This document shows positions 33,562-47,919 of a stretch of 64,000 nucleotides of DNA, piece by piece. The notes under the pieces were generated by a model. It saw nothing but the letters and a program-made list of their open reading frames with translations, had not been told where the DNA came from and did not search any database. The translations under genes were made by a program, and so were the position numbers. Each line of letters opens with the position of its first letter. Position 1 is the first letter of the stretch. The stretch is from Zychaea mexicana (Eukaryota; Mucoromycota; Mucoromycetes; Mucorales; Lichtheimiaceae). The DNA is taken from assembly GCF_025766255.1 (NCBI RefSeq), contig NW_026516736.1, forward strand, positions 124,001 through 188,000. Reading direction: 5' to 3'.

Positions 33562-35647
33562 ATGTCTGAAATCGAGCTCGTTACGCCAAAAGGCTACAAA
33601 ATCACTTGTAAGTCGTCTCGATCACTATGCACATCATCCATATTCATAGCAATGAAACCGAGAGGAAAACTAACATTGTTCTGTTAAACTCTTGTCCCTT
33701 CTTTAAGTGAACACTGGCTTGTTCATTAACAACGAATTTGTCAAGGGTGCAGGTACCATCGATACGATAAATCCATCTACTGGCCAAGTTATCGCATCAG
33801 TCGAAGCTGGTAAACATTCGAGATTTATTTTAGCGTTGCGCTAGACACTTTAACCTTTAATCTCTTGTCAACAACTTAAGCACGGAATGGTCTCGTTAAG
33901 TAACAACAACACAATATGTATTATTTTTAGCTGAAGCCGAACAAATCAATTTGGCAGTGGATGCGGCCGAAAAGGCATTTTATGGCGGTGGTTGGAAAAC
34001 AAGCAACCCGAGAGAACGATCACGTCTTATGAATAAACTCGCTGATCTCGTGGAACGGGACGCTGAAGATCTGGCTCAAATTGAGGCTTTGGATAACGGA
34101 AAACCGTTTGGATTTTCAAATGCTGTTGAAATTCCATTAATCATTTCGCAATTGTAAGTACAGTGTGGGTATTTCGGGGGTTAAAGTATCCTCCCCAAGG
34201 GATCGCATAATAATCGTTTATCATACTGTTTAAAAAATAGACGTTATTTTGCAGGTCTTTGTGACAAATTGCATGGCAAGGTCATTGAGACACAAGGCAA
34301 ACTGTCATATACCGTGCATGAACCCATTGGTGTCTGTGGCGGTATCATTCCTTGGAATGTGGGAGTAAGTTTCGAAAAAAAAAAAAGTTTAATTCAGCTC
34401 AAATTCATTTTAATTGCTACTGCAGGCACTCATGCTTGCCTGGAAAATTGCCCCTGCCATATGCTGTGGAAACACAATTGTTGTCAAGACATCCGAACTG
34501 ACCCCTCTGTCTGCACTGAAAATAGCTACACTTATCAAGGAAGTTGGCTTCCCACCTGGTGTGATTAACATTGTTACTGGCTATGGCCAATTGGCAGGCG
34601 ATGCATTGGCTCGTCACATGAGAGTACGCAAGCTGGCGTTCACCGGCTCGACGGCTACAGGTCGTGCTGTCCTCAAAGCGGCTGCAGAAACGAACCTGAA
34701 AAAGGTCACACTAGAGTTGGGTGGCAAGTCTCCCAATATCATTTTTGATGATGTGGAGGATTTGGATCAGGCCGTTTGGTGGTCGTTGAATGGCGTTTAT
34801 GTATTGGGTGGTCAAGTATGTTTTGCTGGATCTCGAATTTACGTAAGTCTTACAAACTCTGTTGAATATCTTATTTGTATGTGCTACTACCTCTCAGATT
34901 AAAAGTTGGATGCAACAACTCTTAGGTTCAAGAAGGCATTTATGATGCCTTCCTTGAAAAATTCAGAGCCATGGCATCAAAAAGAGTGGTTGGTAGTCCG
35001 TTTGGCGACGAAGACTCTGAACAAGGACCCCAAGTGTCTGAGGATCAGCTCAAGCGTGTCTTAAACTATATCGATATCGGCAAGAAAGAAGGCGCTACAT
35101 GTTATCATGGTGGCAACCGCATTGGAGATTCTGGTTATTTTATTGAGCCCACCATCTTCACAGGTATCATACATCAAATCGTCGTCCAAACACGAGAACC
35201 TGTCTGAACAGGAACTGTTTGTTTTGTTTAGATGTCGAACCCAGTTCGAGAATCATGCGCGAAGAGATATTTGGCCCTGTGGTGGTTATCAGCAAGTTCA
35301 AGAACCAGGATGAAGTGATTGCTCAGGCAAATGATACGAGCTATGGACTTGCAGCGGCAGTGTTTACGTCCAATGTCACACGAGCAGTGGCAGCCTCTAA
35401 TGCATTGGAAGCAGGCACTGTATGGGTGAACTGGTACATGCAAGTAGATTCAGAAAGTCCGTTTGGTGGATACAAGCAAAGGTACAGTATGCTTCGTTAC
35501 CTGTGAACACTGTTTATTTCTCTATCAAGTCTAACTCGACGTCGCAATCTATGTTATAATGATAGTGGATTGGGTCGTGAGTGTGGTGAATACGCTTTGT
35601 CTGATTATACCCAAGTGAAAGCGATTAAGATCAACATTGGTTTGTAG
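33562..35647 (+). CDS. NAD(P)+-dependent aldehyde dehydrogenase
   Basis: Eight exons: 33562-33607, 33708-33809, 33931-34153, 34241-34364, 34426-34842, 34926-35163, 35232-35481, 35566-35647; phases agree, 493 aa, the usual ALDH length. Family motifs in order: IPWNVG (cofactor-site loop), [39 protein letters not shown], the general-base motif [12 protein letters not shown], the catalytic Cys in [10 protein letters not shown] (about residue 297), [13 protein letters not shown], and [18 protein letters not shown] at the C-terminus. It oxidises aldehydes to acids; the cytosolic form is likely because no targeting signal is visible. YVLGG before the Cys replaces the common F-N-x-G, a minor oddity. 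It converges with the monooxygenase gene, and the two could share a 3' flank. Confidence 0.92.
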
Positions 35648-36014
35648 CAAGCATGCTGCTTTGTATCAAAACTGGACATTAAACAAAGCGTAGATAAACG
35701 TCAACAATTGTTAGACACATATATTTTTGTTGTTGCTGCTACTGTTGTATATAAGAAAGGGGACTATCTTCAATGGTGAATGTGTGGTATACAGGGAAGG
35801 AGAAAAAATGTATAGAAAACAAACAGATATGCATATAAAAGACAAACAAGAAGAGAGATCAAAAGAGAAGGGGGGAATAGTGTAAGTTGTGAAAAAAAAT
35901 GAGAGACAAATAATATCTATAAGAAATCGAGGGAGGGGTGGGGACTTTTGTGTTGTTATTTAAGATGTTCTGTTTCTCTATGTGGCAGAAGCTCTAATGT
36001 AATCTCTACTGCTA

Positions 36015-38072
36015 CTAGGCAGTAAATCCATCAAAGTACTTTTTCACAGCACCCACGAGCTCGTCTGGCGTTGAGCCACCCGCAATGGCTCCAATGTATC
36101 CATCCGGTCTTACGATCACTGCCTGCACGTCCTCCTCGTTGTTGTTGCTATGATACGCAGCATGTACTTGAGCACGGTTCAGCTTGTCCAACATGATACG
36201 ATCCTTCATATCCGCCAAGATACCTTCAGACTCAATCTTGTCTGCCGGTGTAGTGGTGATCACAATTTGTGTTGACAAGGCCGGGTGCTTCCATTGCAAC
36301 AAGGACTCGACAGCAGCATGGGACTTTACCAAATCATCCGCTAAAACAAGCATATTGAATGCGAGCCAGTCGCCATGTACTTTTTCGAAAAGACGGGTCT
36401 TGCGGCCAGTGGCATAGTGGAACACTTTGAAGTTGGGTGCACGCATGCCTGTCTGTACTAGTGCTTGGTTTTTACTGTTATTGCTACCGAGCAGCAATGG
36501 GTTCTTGTTCGTTTCGCTGTTGCTGTTGCTGTTTCGATATTGGATACCGAAACCAGTGGTGAATGCACGATGTTCTTGTACGATGCTACAGTATTCCTTA
36601 GAGGATTGATGGCCTGCTGCTGCTTTGGCAGCCACCTTGTCTACAGCCAACACCTGTTGTGCCACAGGTTTACGCTCGGCTGTGTACGTCGACAAAATGT
36701 CACGCTTGATCACGCCTCGTTCCACCATGCACAATTTCCAAACCTTGTTTAATTTTTTTGAATGTCAGTTTTTCTGTTACACACACACGCATGGATGCAT
36801 CATCACTACATTTACCAAGTTGAATACATCGCCAAAGCCAGTGTTGACGCCCTGACCCAAGGTAGGACTTTGACAATGAGCAGCATCACCACAAAGAAAG
36901 ACCCGTTGGCGCATAGCATCCATTTGAGTAGCCAACCGTTGACCGACGACATAGACGGACCAATATAGAATGCCCAAAAACTCGAGTCGGTTTGGAAGCA
37001 GAGCCCTTTTTGCCTCACGTTGAATGTCCTCCAGTTGTATCTTGTTACGGTTGTATTGTTCCTTTCTCATTTCCAGCTCGTTTTCGTCGAAATGCACAAA
37101 TATCCGCGTCAATCCGTTCTCGCGGGGAAACAAGCTGATGGTTTTCGCCACATCGTTTTGCAGCATGCTAATACAAATATACAAAAATGAAAAGAGAGAA
37201 GGGACTTAATTGGGCTTTTCATCATAGTCTTCGGCAATAGTAAGAAGCAGTAGTAGTGTGAACAGCGACAAATATTTACCACACATCTTTTCGTCCCGCA
37301 TTAAAGTTAGTTCTAACCAGAGCATCAATCACGCCTGCATGCGTCTCTGTGGTCTCGCCCTCGGTCTGGATCCCGAGCTGTTGGCGAATGTCACTGTGTG
37401 CTCCATCACAGCCCAACAAATACTTGCAGTCTACCTGCTCCGTCCGGGCTTCATCGCGCAGATGCATCACTGTGGTTCGAACAGGGTAGTTGGCATCCGG
37501 TCCGTCAATGATATTGATCACTGTCGCAGGTCGTTCTACCTCAACGTCTTGGTTTGTCAAGCTTGATTGGAGGCTGGTTTCTGTGATATGCTGACCAACG
37601 CATAAAAGGTATCTGCAAAATTGATGTTGGTGTTTAGTTCCCTCCCTTCATCATTCTTGTTTGTTTTTATCAATAACCTCTCCTCCTTTCTTCCCCGGGT
37701 CTACAAAAGTACGAGAGATAGAAAAACCTACTGATGCTTTGATTCAACCTCGTCTGGTACAAAAGGAATGCTTGACTGTAGCTCACCATTCATGTACGAT
37801 GCAATCTGGTCTACCTTGACACCAGTGCTTAGGAGCTCCTCGGCCAATCCTGCACGTTCTAAAAGTTCCAACGTACGACCATGGATCCAGTCACCCCGTC
37901 CCCAATGGTTTGGTTCATATTCGACGTCAAGAATACGCACCGAAAAACCAGCTTGTATAATGAGATTGGCAGCCAAGAGACCGACAGGACCAGCGCCCAC
38001 GATCAAGAAATCGATTTGTTGCGTGGTGGGTTCAGTATTAGTAGCAGTAGTAGTAGGCGTACTTCCAGACAT
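36015..38072 (-). CDS. FAD-dependent aromatic monooxygenase (phenol 2-monooxygenase type)
   Basis: Four exons: 37732-38072, 37280-37612, 36816-37167, 36015-36743; phases agree, 584 aa. The FAD-binding Rossmann motif is FLIVGAGPVGLLAANLIIQA. DWIHGRTLELLERAGLAEEL follows. The second motif is YLLGCDGAHSDIRQQLG (DG fingerprint), and the GD motif is VFLCGDAAHCQSPTLGQGVN, which contacts the FAD ribityl. The C-terminal 180 residues (from about VQTGMRAPNFKVFH) match the thioredoxin-like domain typical of phenol hydroxylase, without a CxxC. Such enzymes use NADPH and O2 to ortho-hydroxylate phenols or related aromatics. Substrate cannot be told from sequence. A low-complexity Asn/Ser insertion lies between the FAD and C-terminal domains. 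Confidence 0.88.
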
Positions 38073-39069
38073 TTATTGTGTGTTGTGTGTAAATCTGAAA
38101 AAAGAAGAGAGAATAGAAAAGAAAGAGAAAGAGGAGAATGCGCTAACGATGTCTTGTTTTTGTGTGTTTACGAAAATGACGGGGATCGTCTATTACACGC
38201 GTAGGTGTGCTTGTGTGTTTGTGGTTATGGTGTTCCGGCCTTCTAATTGTGTCATGCAGCGAAAACCGTTTTCCGGTTGTCGGATACCTAAAATGTTCTG
38301 TGCAAACATAAAAATCGGGTGATTTTCTTTTCTCAAGGAGCCGACAGGACCCCGTTTTGTGCGACATGAATAGGTGGAGCATGGGCTGATCTAAACCGTA
38401 CCTGAGCAAGTAGTCGCTACTAATAGTAGTAGTGCGTCACCAACAAACGGCGAGAGCGTGCACTGGAATCATACTATAACCCGTGGAAATAAAAACACAC
38501 CATGGTATCTATCACCACATGCGGGGATGAAGGAGTATAAGTACTACTTTAGTATTGCATCAAGAGCCCTGTATCGTACCATACTGCTCGCTTTCTCCAA
38601 CTATGCACAATACATAATATAGACTGCCCCATGTAAGACTTGATGATGTCTATACTGTAAAGCCTAAACCTTGAATGCCCATATCTAGAATGCTGCAATT
38701 CGCTGCAAGTAGAGATCTGTCAGTCATATGTATATCCTACTGCTACGGCTGATCCCGGATCAAACACGTCATACACACATATATACAGGAGAGAGAACCC
38801 TAGGGAGTTAGTGACAGCAGCACCAGCAATGATGAAAATGCAGTCTCTCTTTCTCTTGTTTTCTTTTTGATTATAAAAACAATACAATATACAAATAAAG
38901 AACAGATGGAAACCATTTCCGAAATGCAAGATGCATCGACGGAAAAAAAAAAAGAAAAAACTATACAATAGACAAATGTATATAGGGTGTAATATAGGGA
39001 GATGTATATACGTGCAGGTAGTGTGCGTTGTGGAGGGCAGGAAAAAAAAAGCTTTTAGGTGTGCGAGTT
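38073..39069. other. intergenic, no gene seen
   Basis: About 1 kb between two - strand genes. It contains the upstream region of the monooxygenase and the 3' flank of the acidic protein gene, with A- and T-runs near 38860-38960. No exon is supported. Confidence 0.45.
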
Positions 39070-41025
39070 TCAAACGACTAAAGAAGGATCAGACTGCTGT
39101 TGTGATGGATGCTGAGTAGCAGTAATGGTAGTGGTAGTAGTAGATGGAGATGCTTTTGATAAAAATGACTTTTGTTGTTGGTGAGGAAAAGGAAACGTTG
39201 ACGATGCTACTAGTGACGGTGGTGATGGTGATGCCTTGCTTGGTGGTATTGATGATGGTGATGATGTTGGCTTTTTTACAATCATAAACAATCCGCCAAC
39301 GTCAGATAACACTGACTCAACGCAGAGAAAGAATATCCGCCAGATACCAAACATGTAGCGCGTAAATTGCCGGATTGATATTGGCTTGTTCTTTTGTTGT
39401 TGCTCCAATGTTAGCGTGTCAGCTGCTTCGAGCACGAGCCAAGCTGTGTCCGCAATTCGGGTGGATGCGTAATATGTGTCAAAATAGTTTCGTATTACCC
39501 TACGATTCTCGTCGTCGTCGTTGTCGTCGTTGTCTCCGCCGTTCTCTTCTTCTGTGACCGCCATTATTTGTACTGCCCTGCTACTGTTGCTGCTGCTGTT
39601 GTTGTTTCTCGGCGTTCTTGTTGATGATGATGATGGAACCGCAACAGTGGTTGCTCCATACTTTGTTCGTTGGTGTTGCTCGTTCTTGTTATTATCATCT
39701 GCAACTGCCTCTAATAAAGTTGTTGTTGGTATCGTGATGACTGTTTCTTGTTGTTGTCGTAGCTGGTTTTGTTGCTGGGTAGGTAACGGTGGCGATGGAA
39801 TGATATCAGCCATGGATTGGTATTCTTCTTCTGTACTATCCGCAGTAACACTAGCATTTGTTGTCGCTTGTTGCTTTTGATCTTCCCCTTCCCCTTCCTC
39901 TTCCTCTTCCATGATAGTAGATGGCCGTCGTAACCGTTGATTAAACGGTGCTGATCGATACCAATGCACGACTTCGGGCGATAGAGCTGTGTATTCTCCT
40001 TCCAATGCCTCTTCTTGCCTTTCTTCTTCCATCGTCGCTCCGTCATTGATTGTTTCCTCAATATTGGTATTATGATTCCGGTCCTCTCCGTTGACATGCT
40101 CAGTATGATGATGATGTTGTTGTTGTTGATGTCGACTACTACCCATCCACATGTTTTCATCCATAATCACCCTGCTCTTTGCCGTTGCAGCAACCGCTGT
40201 CGTCGTATCGGTCGTTATTTCTGTTGCTACAGTAGATGCGGACAACGATGGTGCAGTTGGTGTGACACTGCCACCACTTGTTTGGACATAAAAAATATGA
40301 TCCTCGTCGTCATCGTCATCGTCATCGTCATCATCATCATCATCTACTCGTCGTCGTCTTCCTCCTCCGTCAATATCGTCATCGTCATCGTCGTCGTCAT
40401 ACGCATAATCATCCTCATCTTGCTGCCAATAATCAAACTGTTGTTGTTGCATCCGATCAAAATGTTGCTGCTGAACCAGCTGTGGCGTAAACATGAAATC
40501 GTCTCCAGATAATAGTACGACGGCCGTTGCTTGTGAAATGCCAAGTAGGATTTGCTGAGATTTGCTGTACATGCTATGCAGATACCAGTTTTCGAGGAAA
40601 GAATACGCTTGACGTCGTCGAAACTCTGGATAGCTTTGACGTGCAAACTTTTTGCATGTCAACATGAATGCTCGGTTGGCGATATCCACTAGGTTATTGT
40701 CTTGTCCTTCTTCATTGTTGTTGTTGTTGTTATTGTGGCCTATTAGATTTGAGTCGTCGTCGTCGTTATCGCCACGTACACTAGCAGGACCTTCCTCCTC
40801 TTCTTCTTCTTCCTCTTCTTCTTCGATGATCATCATCATTCTCCTATGTTGTTGCTGCTGCTCGCCATGGTCGTCGACCTCTTCTTCTTCCTCTTCTTCG
40901 GGTATCGTTGACGTCGCTAGTACTTGTTGAGGAAGCATAAACGGAATATCATGACGCAGGGTATATGTTTCTTGGAACGGTAAATGACTGTCCAATGTCG
41001 ACGATGCCTCACCCTCCCCATTCAT
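39070..41025 (-). CDS. large acidic low-complexity protein, family unknown
   Basis: One exon of 651 aa. Glu, Asp, Gln and Asn runs make up much of it (EEEEEEE after residue 43, DDDDDDDDDDD near 225). Two ordered islands stand out. The first (about 113-185) contains ANRAFMLTCKKFARQSYPEF, RRRQAYSFLENWYLHSMYSK and GISQATAVVLLSGDDFMF. The second (about 525-590) has RRVIRNYFDTYYASTRIADT, AWLVLEAADTLTLEQQQ and RYMFGIWRIFFLCVESVLSD followed by VGGLFMIV, which could be a membrane-associated helix. I recognise no family. The start is the first ATG of the frame. It is oriented the same way as the RdRP gene upstream. Confidence 0.6.
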   Translation of the reverse strand: MNGEGEASSTLDSHLPFQETYTLRHDIPFMLPQQVLATSTIPEEEEEEEVDDHGEQQQQHRRMMMIIEEEEEEEEEEEGPASVRGDNDDDDSNLIGHNNNNNNNEEGQDNNLVDIANRAFMLTCKKFARQSYPEFRRRQAYSFLENWYLHSMYSKSQQILLGISQATAVVLLSGDDFMFTPQLVQQQHFDRMQQQQFDYWQQDEDDYAYDDDDDDDDIDGGGRRRRVDDDDDDDDDDDDDEDHIFYVQTSGGSVTPTAPSLSASTVATEITTDTTTAVAATAKSRVIMDENMWMGSSRHQQQQHHHHTEHVNGEDRNHNTNIEETINDGATMEEERQEEALEGEYTALSPEVVHWYRSAPFNQRLRRPSTIMEEEEEGEGEDQKQQATTNASVTADSTEEEYQSMADIIPSPPLPTQQQNQLRQQQETVITIPTTTLLEAVADDNNKNEQHQRTKYGATTVAVPSSSSTRTPRNNNSSSNSSRAVQIMAVTEEENGGDNDDNDDDENRRVIRNYFDTYYASTRIADTAWLVLEAADTLTLEQQQKNKPISIRQFTRYMFGIWRIFFLCVESVLSDVGGLFMIVKKPTSSPSSIPPSKASPSPPSLVASSTFPFPHQQQKSFLSKASPSTTTTTITATQHPSQQQSDPSLVV

Positions 41026-41351
41026 GAGGTCTTTTGTAGTAAAAGTGAGAAAGAGAGAGAAGAAGAAGGAAAGAGTTTAGGGGTTGAGCCCGCCCGAGAG
41101 CAACCAAAAAAAAAAAAGAAAAAAAAAAGGCTGCAGTGCCTGCTGTTGTGTACACCTACGCTCAACTCAACTGATGTCGGGTGCAAAAATCGAGGGAACA
41201 CAAAAAGTCAAAAAACACTTGTGGTAGTGTTATCAGCTTTGGAAAACTTTATTCCTTGGTAGTGTACCAGCAAACAGATACAGCGTTTCTCTTTCCCTTA
41301 GGCAAGCAAGGTATAGCACTGCTATCCCTTGAAAATGAAAAATCATTGTTG

Positions 41352-44300
41352 TCAATAAGCAAAAGAGGAGGACGCACAAGATGAGGAGGATGCAGAAGGA
41401 GATGCATTAGCACCACCAGCAGAATTGATAGCACCGCCGCTACTTCCACTGCTGCTGCTACCAGAACTAATACGGCTGCTTTTACGACGACGACCGTTAC
41501 CACTACGGGTTACAATGGCATCAGATGCACTACGACTGCCCCTGTTCCTGTTGTCGTTACCGCCAAGTGACAAAATCTCCAATTCTGGGATAGCACGGGC
41601 ATGTTCCTCCAAGGGTGGATTGACCCTGGCGAGTCTGCACAGAATTTCATGCGCCACCCATGGAAAGCTCAACATCCGTTGTGCTTGCTGCTGCTTGTTC
41701 CTGCTATTCTTTTTCTTTTGCTGCCCGCCGCCGTAGTCTTCGTCTAGATAGCCTTGGTAAAGTCGACTGTCTTCATTTACTGCTGCGGCTGCCGAAGCTT
41801 TCAAGTTCTGGAACTCTGTGGGATGATAGGTCACATAATACCATGCCGCAGCCTTGCACATATCTTGATGTTTTTGTTCTCCTGTATAATAGCCACCATG
41901 CTCCTTCTTTAGTGTAGGAAAATGGGCTCGTCGCCAATCGTCGCGCAGCCGTGTTACTTGGAGTTGCGCTTGATGCCTTGTTTCATGAAACTTCTCGGGT
42001 CCATCCATGCGTTTGAGCCACTTTACAATCGAACCCGAGACGATTTCGGACTCGGTAGCCACGCCAAACTGGTCCATCAATTCTTGCAGCTGCTGATCAT
42101 ACTTTTCTTTGAGTTCACGCGCCGCCAGGATGTATTTTTGCATTCCGTCTACAAACAGCCTCGTATCGTATTTCATCTCCATTATCTTTTTGCCGTCTTT
42201 CTGAAGATAGAATGACTCGTGTAAATCTTGTTTGTAGTACTGGAACGTTTCTGCGTCGACTTCTCGGTAGAGCTTGCCCAAAATTTTGGTCGATTTGTAA
42301 ACAGGTTTGTCGATTTTCTCCATAAAGTCAGGGTACCATTTCGCTCTGAGGGTGTCGCTTAGCTCAGCAATTACGCCTGTTTTCGGAAAATCTGTGGTTG
42401 TTGTAGTACAGTGTCATGTATAGGATAAACCATGCATGCATGTATCATGTATGCGTGTAATATAACATGTTGTATGCACAATTAATCACAAGAAATGCAA
42501 TCCCGGAGTGTTATTAATGGAAGCTTCTTCTGGAGTTGCCGCTTTCTGGTGGATCGCCCCCTCTCCCTCTGTCCCTCGCTTATCACACCCCACACACACT
42601 AACACATGCTACTTACCAACAGCAACTGAATGTAGATAGGCTAACTCGATGCATTCATTTGCACATGCACCATCCGGGGAGCTGTCGGCAAGCGCCATAT
42701 GAGCATTGGCAATCATGCCCAAATTGTCGTTGATGATATAATCCAGGAAAAACTTCTTGACGTCGTCGATCTCTACATTGCGGCCTTGAATTTGACGCAT
42801 CGGGACAGGCATGTGATGCATCGGCTTTGTGTCTTTGGTTGCTGGAAACAACCGCTCGTCCCAAATAACGCTACCATCATGTTTAGATATGAGTTCCACA
42901 GAACACTAAAGTGAAACTACAAAGGTATACCTGTAGATATCTCCATCCAGATCACCTCCTGAGCACATGCTGGGAATATCGCGTTCTCCTTGAGCCGAAA
43001 ACACAATCACATCATGCAGACCATGGAGCGCTGGACAATCGACTGCTTCAACCATACGGATATCGCCTGGATGCAAGCTTGGACAACGATACACCACACA
43101 TGGTCCTTGAAGGATATTCTTGTTGTTCTTTTTGTTCTTCTTGTTCTTCTTCTTGCTCTTGCCGCCGCTGCCATTTTTTTCACCATCGTTGATGCCACCC
43201 GACAACTGAACAAAAATCTGTCCCGGCTTCAACGTTTTGGTTTCGTCCAACACACCAATCGCCGAAGCCGCCTGAGGCACGTAGATCTTGGCACGTTTCT
43301 TGGCCTCTTTAAACTTGCTAGAGCGAAACACCTTGATCAGATTCGTAATGTAGGGATCGCCTTCCTCCAAGAAGCCAGCATTGACCAATTTGGCCATCTC
43401 CATGTGAATCCCAAACTCATCTGAATGATGGCTGCGCAACATCAACGTACACTGGATTGGGTCTGCCAAGATCTTGTCGAACTGTCCGAGCATGACTTGT
43501 AACAGTTCCATGAAAATGTCATCGGGTACACCCAGCGAGGATAATAACAAGATGATTTGACGGTTCAAGTATGTGAATGACGCGTGTGCAGGCCGATTGA
43601 TTTCCAACATTTTGTGTGTCGAAGTAAACTTGATTTGACTCGGTCGTAACGCGATATCCTTTCCGTCCGCTAGGTGGTTAAACGAGTCGACGGTCAACAC
43701 GCCCTTTGCGCCACCCAAACGAAACTGGAATGCGCTTGGCAATAAAAAGTGTTTATTCGCCATTGCTACTTTTCCTGCGGATTGATAGGAACGAGCGGCA
43801 ATGGTGCGTGCAAGGTTGACAGAAATCAAGCCTACGCCATCAGAAAACGTGAACCCGTTTTGCTCAATGTCGTCCACCTGGTCGACCTGTTTCGTATGAA
43901 GTTTTTGAATGGCTTGTGTGGATGAAAAACATTGTCCCATGCGGGCAGCATACTTGGCCACGACTTTGTCGCCTGAGAAATCACCCATCCACTTTCTGAT
44001 CTCATCTGCTGTCGATGCCCCGTCCTTGTCTGCAAAAAACCAGCATCCATGTTCGCGCAACTGGGACTGAGAAAAGGCCAAAAACCTATAGTGGCGACCA
44101 AACACGATCAGGCCATGTTGTATCACATACGCGATGCGTCGGTAGATGGCTTCGCTGTCGTGCAATGCTTTGGGCGAGATGTGCACGCGTGCCCCGTTCT
44201 CATCGGCAAACTGGATACGTATGAACCGATCCAACTTGTCTATAAATTGACGCAACACGCGGTTCGGCGGTTCAATCTGTGGCCGTTCGATCCGGATCGT

Positions 44301-45644
44301 TGTAGGAGTGATGGTGATCTTGTTGACCTTGATCAGTCGTGGTGGTTCCTCGTTCTTTTTCTTCTTTTTCGTCGTCGTCGTCATTGCTTGTTTTCCCGTG
44401 TCTGCTTCTTCGTTATCTTGAGGCGTTGCTGCTGATGGTTGCTGCTGTTGTTGTTGTGAAGACGACTTTGGCTTCAGATTAAAGTATCGGTCAGTAATCT
44501 GCTTGAGTAACTGCCCAGGCGTCTTGCGATGCCCATGCTCCATGGTCATTGTGTTCAGCATAAGCTGTAGTGCCGAGTTAGCATTGTCTGGAGACAGCTT
44601 TGCATACTCTGAATAGAACAGACCATCCAACTCGTGCTTGTTGAGTTGATATCGTGAAATATACCCGTGGAGAACGTAATACTTGCTGAACGCTGCTTTT
44701 TCATCATTCATATCTTCATGGACTTGTCGGTTCGATTGTCGCTGCTGTGACGTCGCGCTTTCAGTGGTGGGTATGAGTCGTCTTCTCGGATACAGTTCTC
44801 GAACCAGTCGATAATTCTTGCCACGTTGTATGACTTCATCGTACGCCTTGCGCACTGGCGAGTTGGTGCTAAAGGACATTCGGAGTACAATCCAGGTGCC
44901 GAGCTGCATATATTTGATCCTCCTTCCATCGCCAGGTAACAGTTGTTGATGTTGATCAGCCGCGCCGTCGTCGTCAGCGCCAACGGTGAGAGGCTCACAT
45001 GATGTGACAATATCGCCGTCACTACCAGCAGCGTCGACAGGGATTTGTGCTACACGCGCCCATTGGTTTTGCTGCATGGTAGAACCACGGTGTGTCAAAC
45101 GCCAATACTCGGGTGGGTACTTTAGATGAAACGTGAAAAACAAGACTTGGCTGGCTTTGTCCTTTGACGGTTGCTGCTTCTTGTTCTTTTTCTTTCCCGC
45201 CTTGCGGGCGCCACTTTCTCCTTCTTCTCCTTTCTTGTTGGCACCGCTACTACTACGAGCTCTGTTGATGGACAAGTCATCAGCAAGTATTTCCCCGTTG
45301 ACCATGTCTTTAAACTCAAACTCGGCCTTGTAGTCTTGTTGATTGAATTTGAAATACAAGCTGATGCGGCGCAGCGGATAGTTGACAACACATTTGACAG
45401 AGTCATAGGTCATCCATTCTTGAAAAAAATTGCGCTTGTCGACCAACACACCCATTGAAAGTGCGAGTCCGTGTACCACCGTAAGGAATTTGTCGCCAAG
45501 CTGCTGCTGCCGGTGAGTCGTTGCTGCTTTCTCTTGCTTGGTAGGAGGAGCATGAGCAAAGACGATAGGACCAACAGTGTCATCAACAATGGATTTTTTT
45601 GTTGCTGCTACTGCTGCTGCTGGTTCGATAACATCCACCATCAT
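41352..45644 (-). CDS. cellular RNA-dependent RNA polymerase (RNA-silencing RdRP)
   Basis: Three exons: 42931-45644, 42617-42870, 41352-42391; phases agree, 1335 aa. The catalytic double-psi beta-barrel motif DLDGD sits in MCSGGDLDGDIYSVIWDERL, its last residues split by intron 42871-42930. Other RdRP segments in order are FTFSDGVGLISVNLARTIA, FQFRLGGAKGVLTVDS, LRPSQIKFTSTHKMLEI, GPCVVYRCPSLHPGDIRMVE and DFPKTGVIAEL with YPDFMEK. This is the eukaryotic QDE-1/Rdp1/RDR family that makes dsRNA for small-RNA silencing, not a viral polymerase. An upstream acceptor at 42906-42907 would put the domain out of frame and was rejected. Low-complexity Lys/Gln inserts (around KKKKKNEEP) and a Ser/Gly/Ala C-terminal tail are present. 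In Mucorales, RdRPs feed both canonical RNAi and Dicer-independent degradation. Confidence 0.93.
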
Positions 45645-45818
45645 CGCAGCACTACGAAGTTGTTAGAAAGAGAGAGAGAGAGAGAGAGAGAAAAGAAAGC
45701 GAAAGAGAAAGAGGGGGGGAAAGGTTGATTGATTTTGATTGTTTGTTTATATGTAATTTTTTTTCTTTTATGTATGACAATCAAATAAGGTAGAAGAAGA
45801 AGAAGCGTATGTGTATTT

Positions 45819-47567
<1,749 letters not shown>

Positions 47568-47919
47568 TTTTAAAAAATGTATATGTCGTTGGGAACGAAA
47601 AAGATCGTGAAAATAAAAGAAAAATGCGTGTCGTATAAAAGCGCCAAAATTATTTTTTTTTTCGTGCCGGAAGCAGCAGCAACACAGGCGGAGCAGAAAA
47701 TGCTTAGACACATGGACAAGCTCGATAAGTGCAATCTACTAAAGTAAGGTATAATGCGACCGCCTCCCCAGAACAACAGTCGATATAGCACATAAGCTTT
47801 TAAAAAGGTTTTGCTATCGATGCGCTCTATTCTGTGTACTAGTAGCACCATATTCTTCTCGATTTTTGCTGGAGCAGGTAGTCTGCTGTTAGTAGGAGAA
47901 GACGGCGAAAATATATTCT

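Noticed and set aside
40015..40930. Plus-strand ORFs antisense to the acidic protein, rich in Leu, His or Ser
   Set aside because: They mirror GAC/GAA/CAA triplet runs of the - strand gene.
42871..42930. Use of the nearer acceptor (42906-42907) between RdRP exons 1 and 2
   Set aside because: It is out of phase with exon 1 and breaks the DLDGDxYxVxW region; the acceptor at 42871-42872 restores YSVIWDERL.
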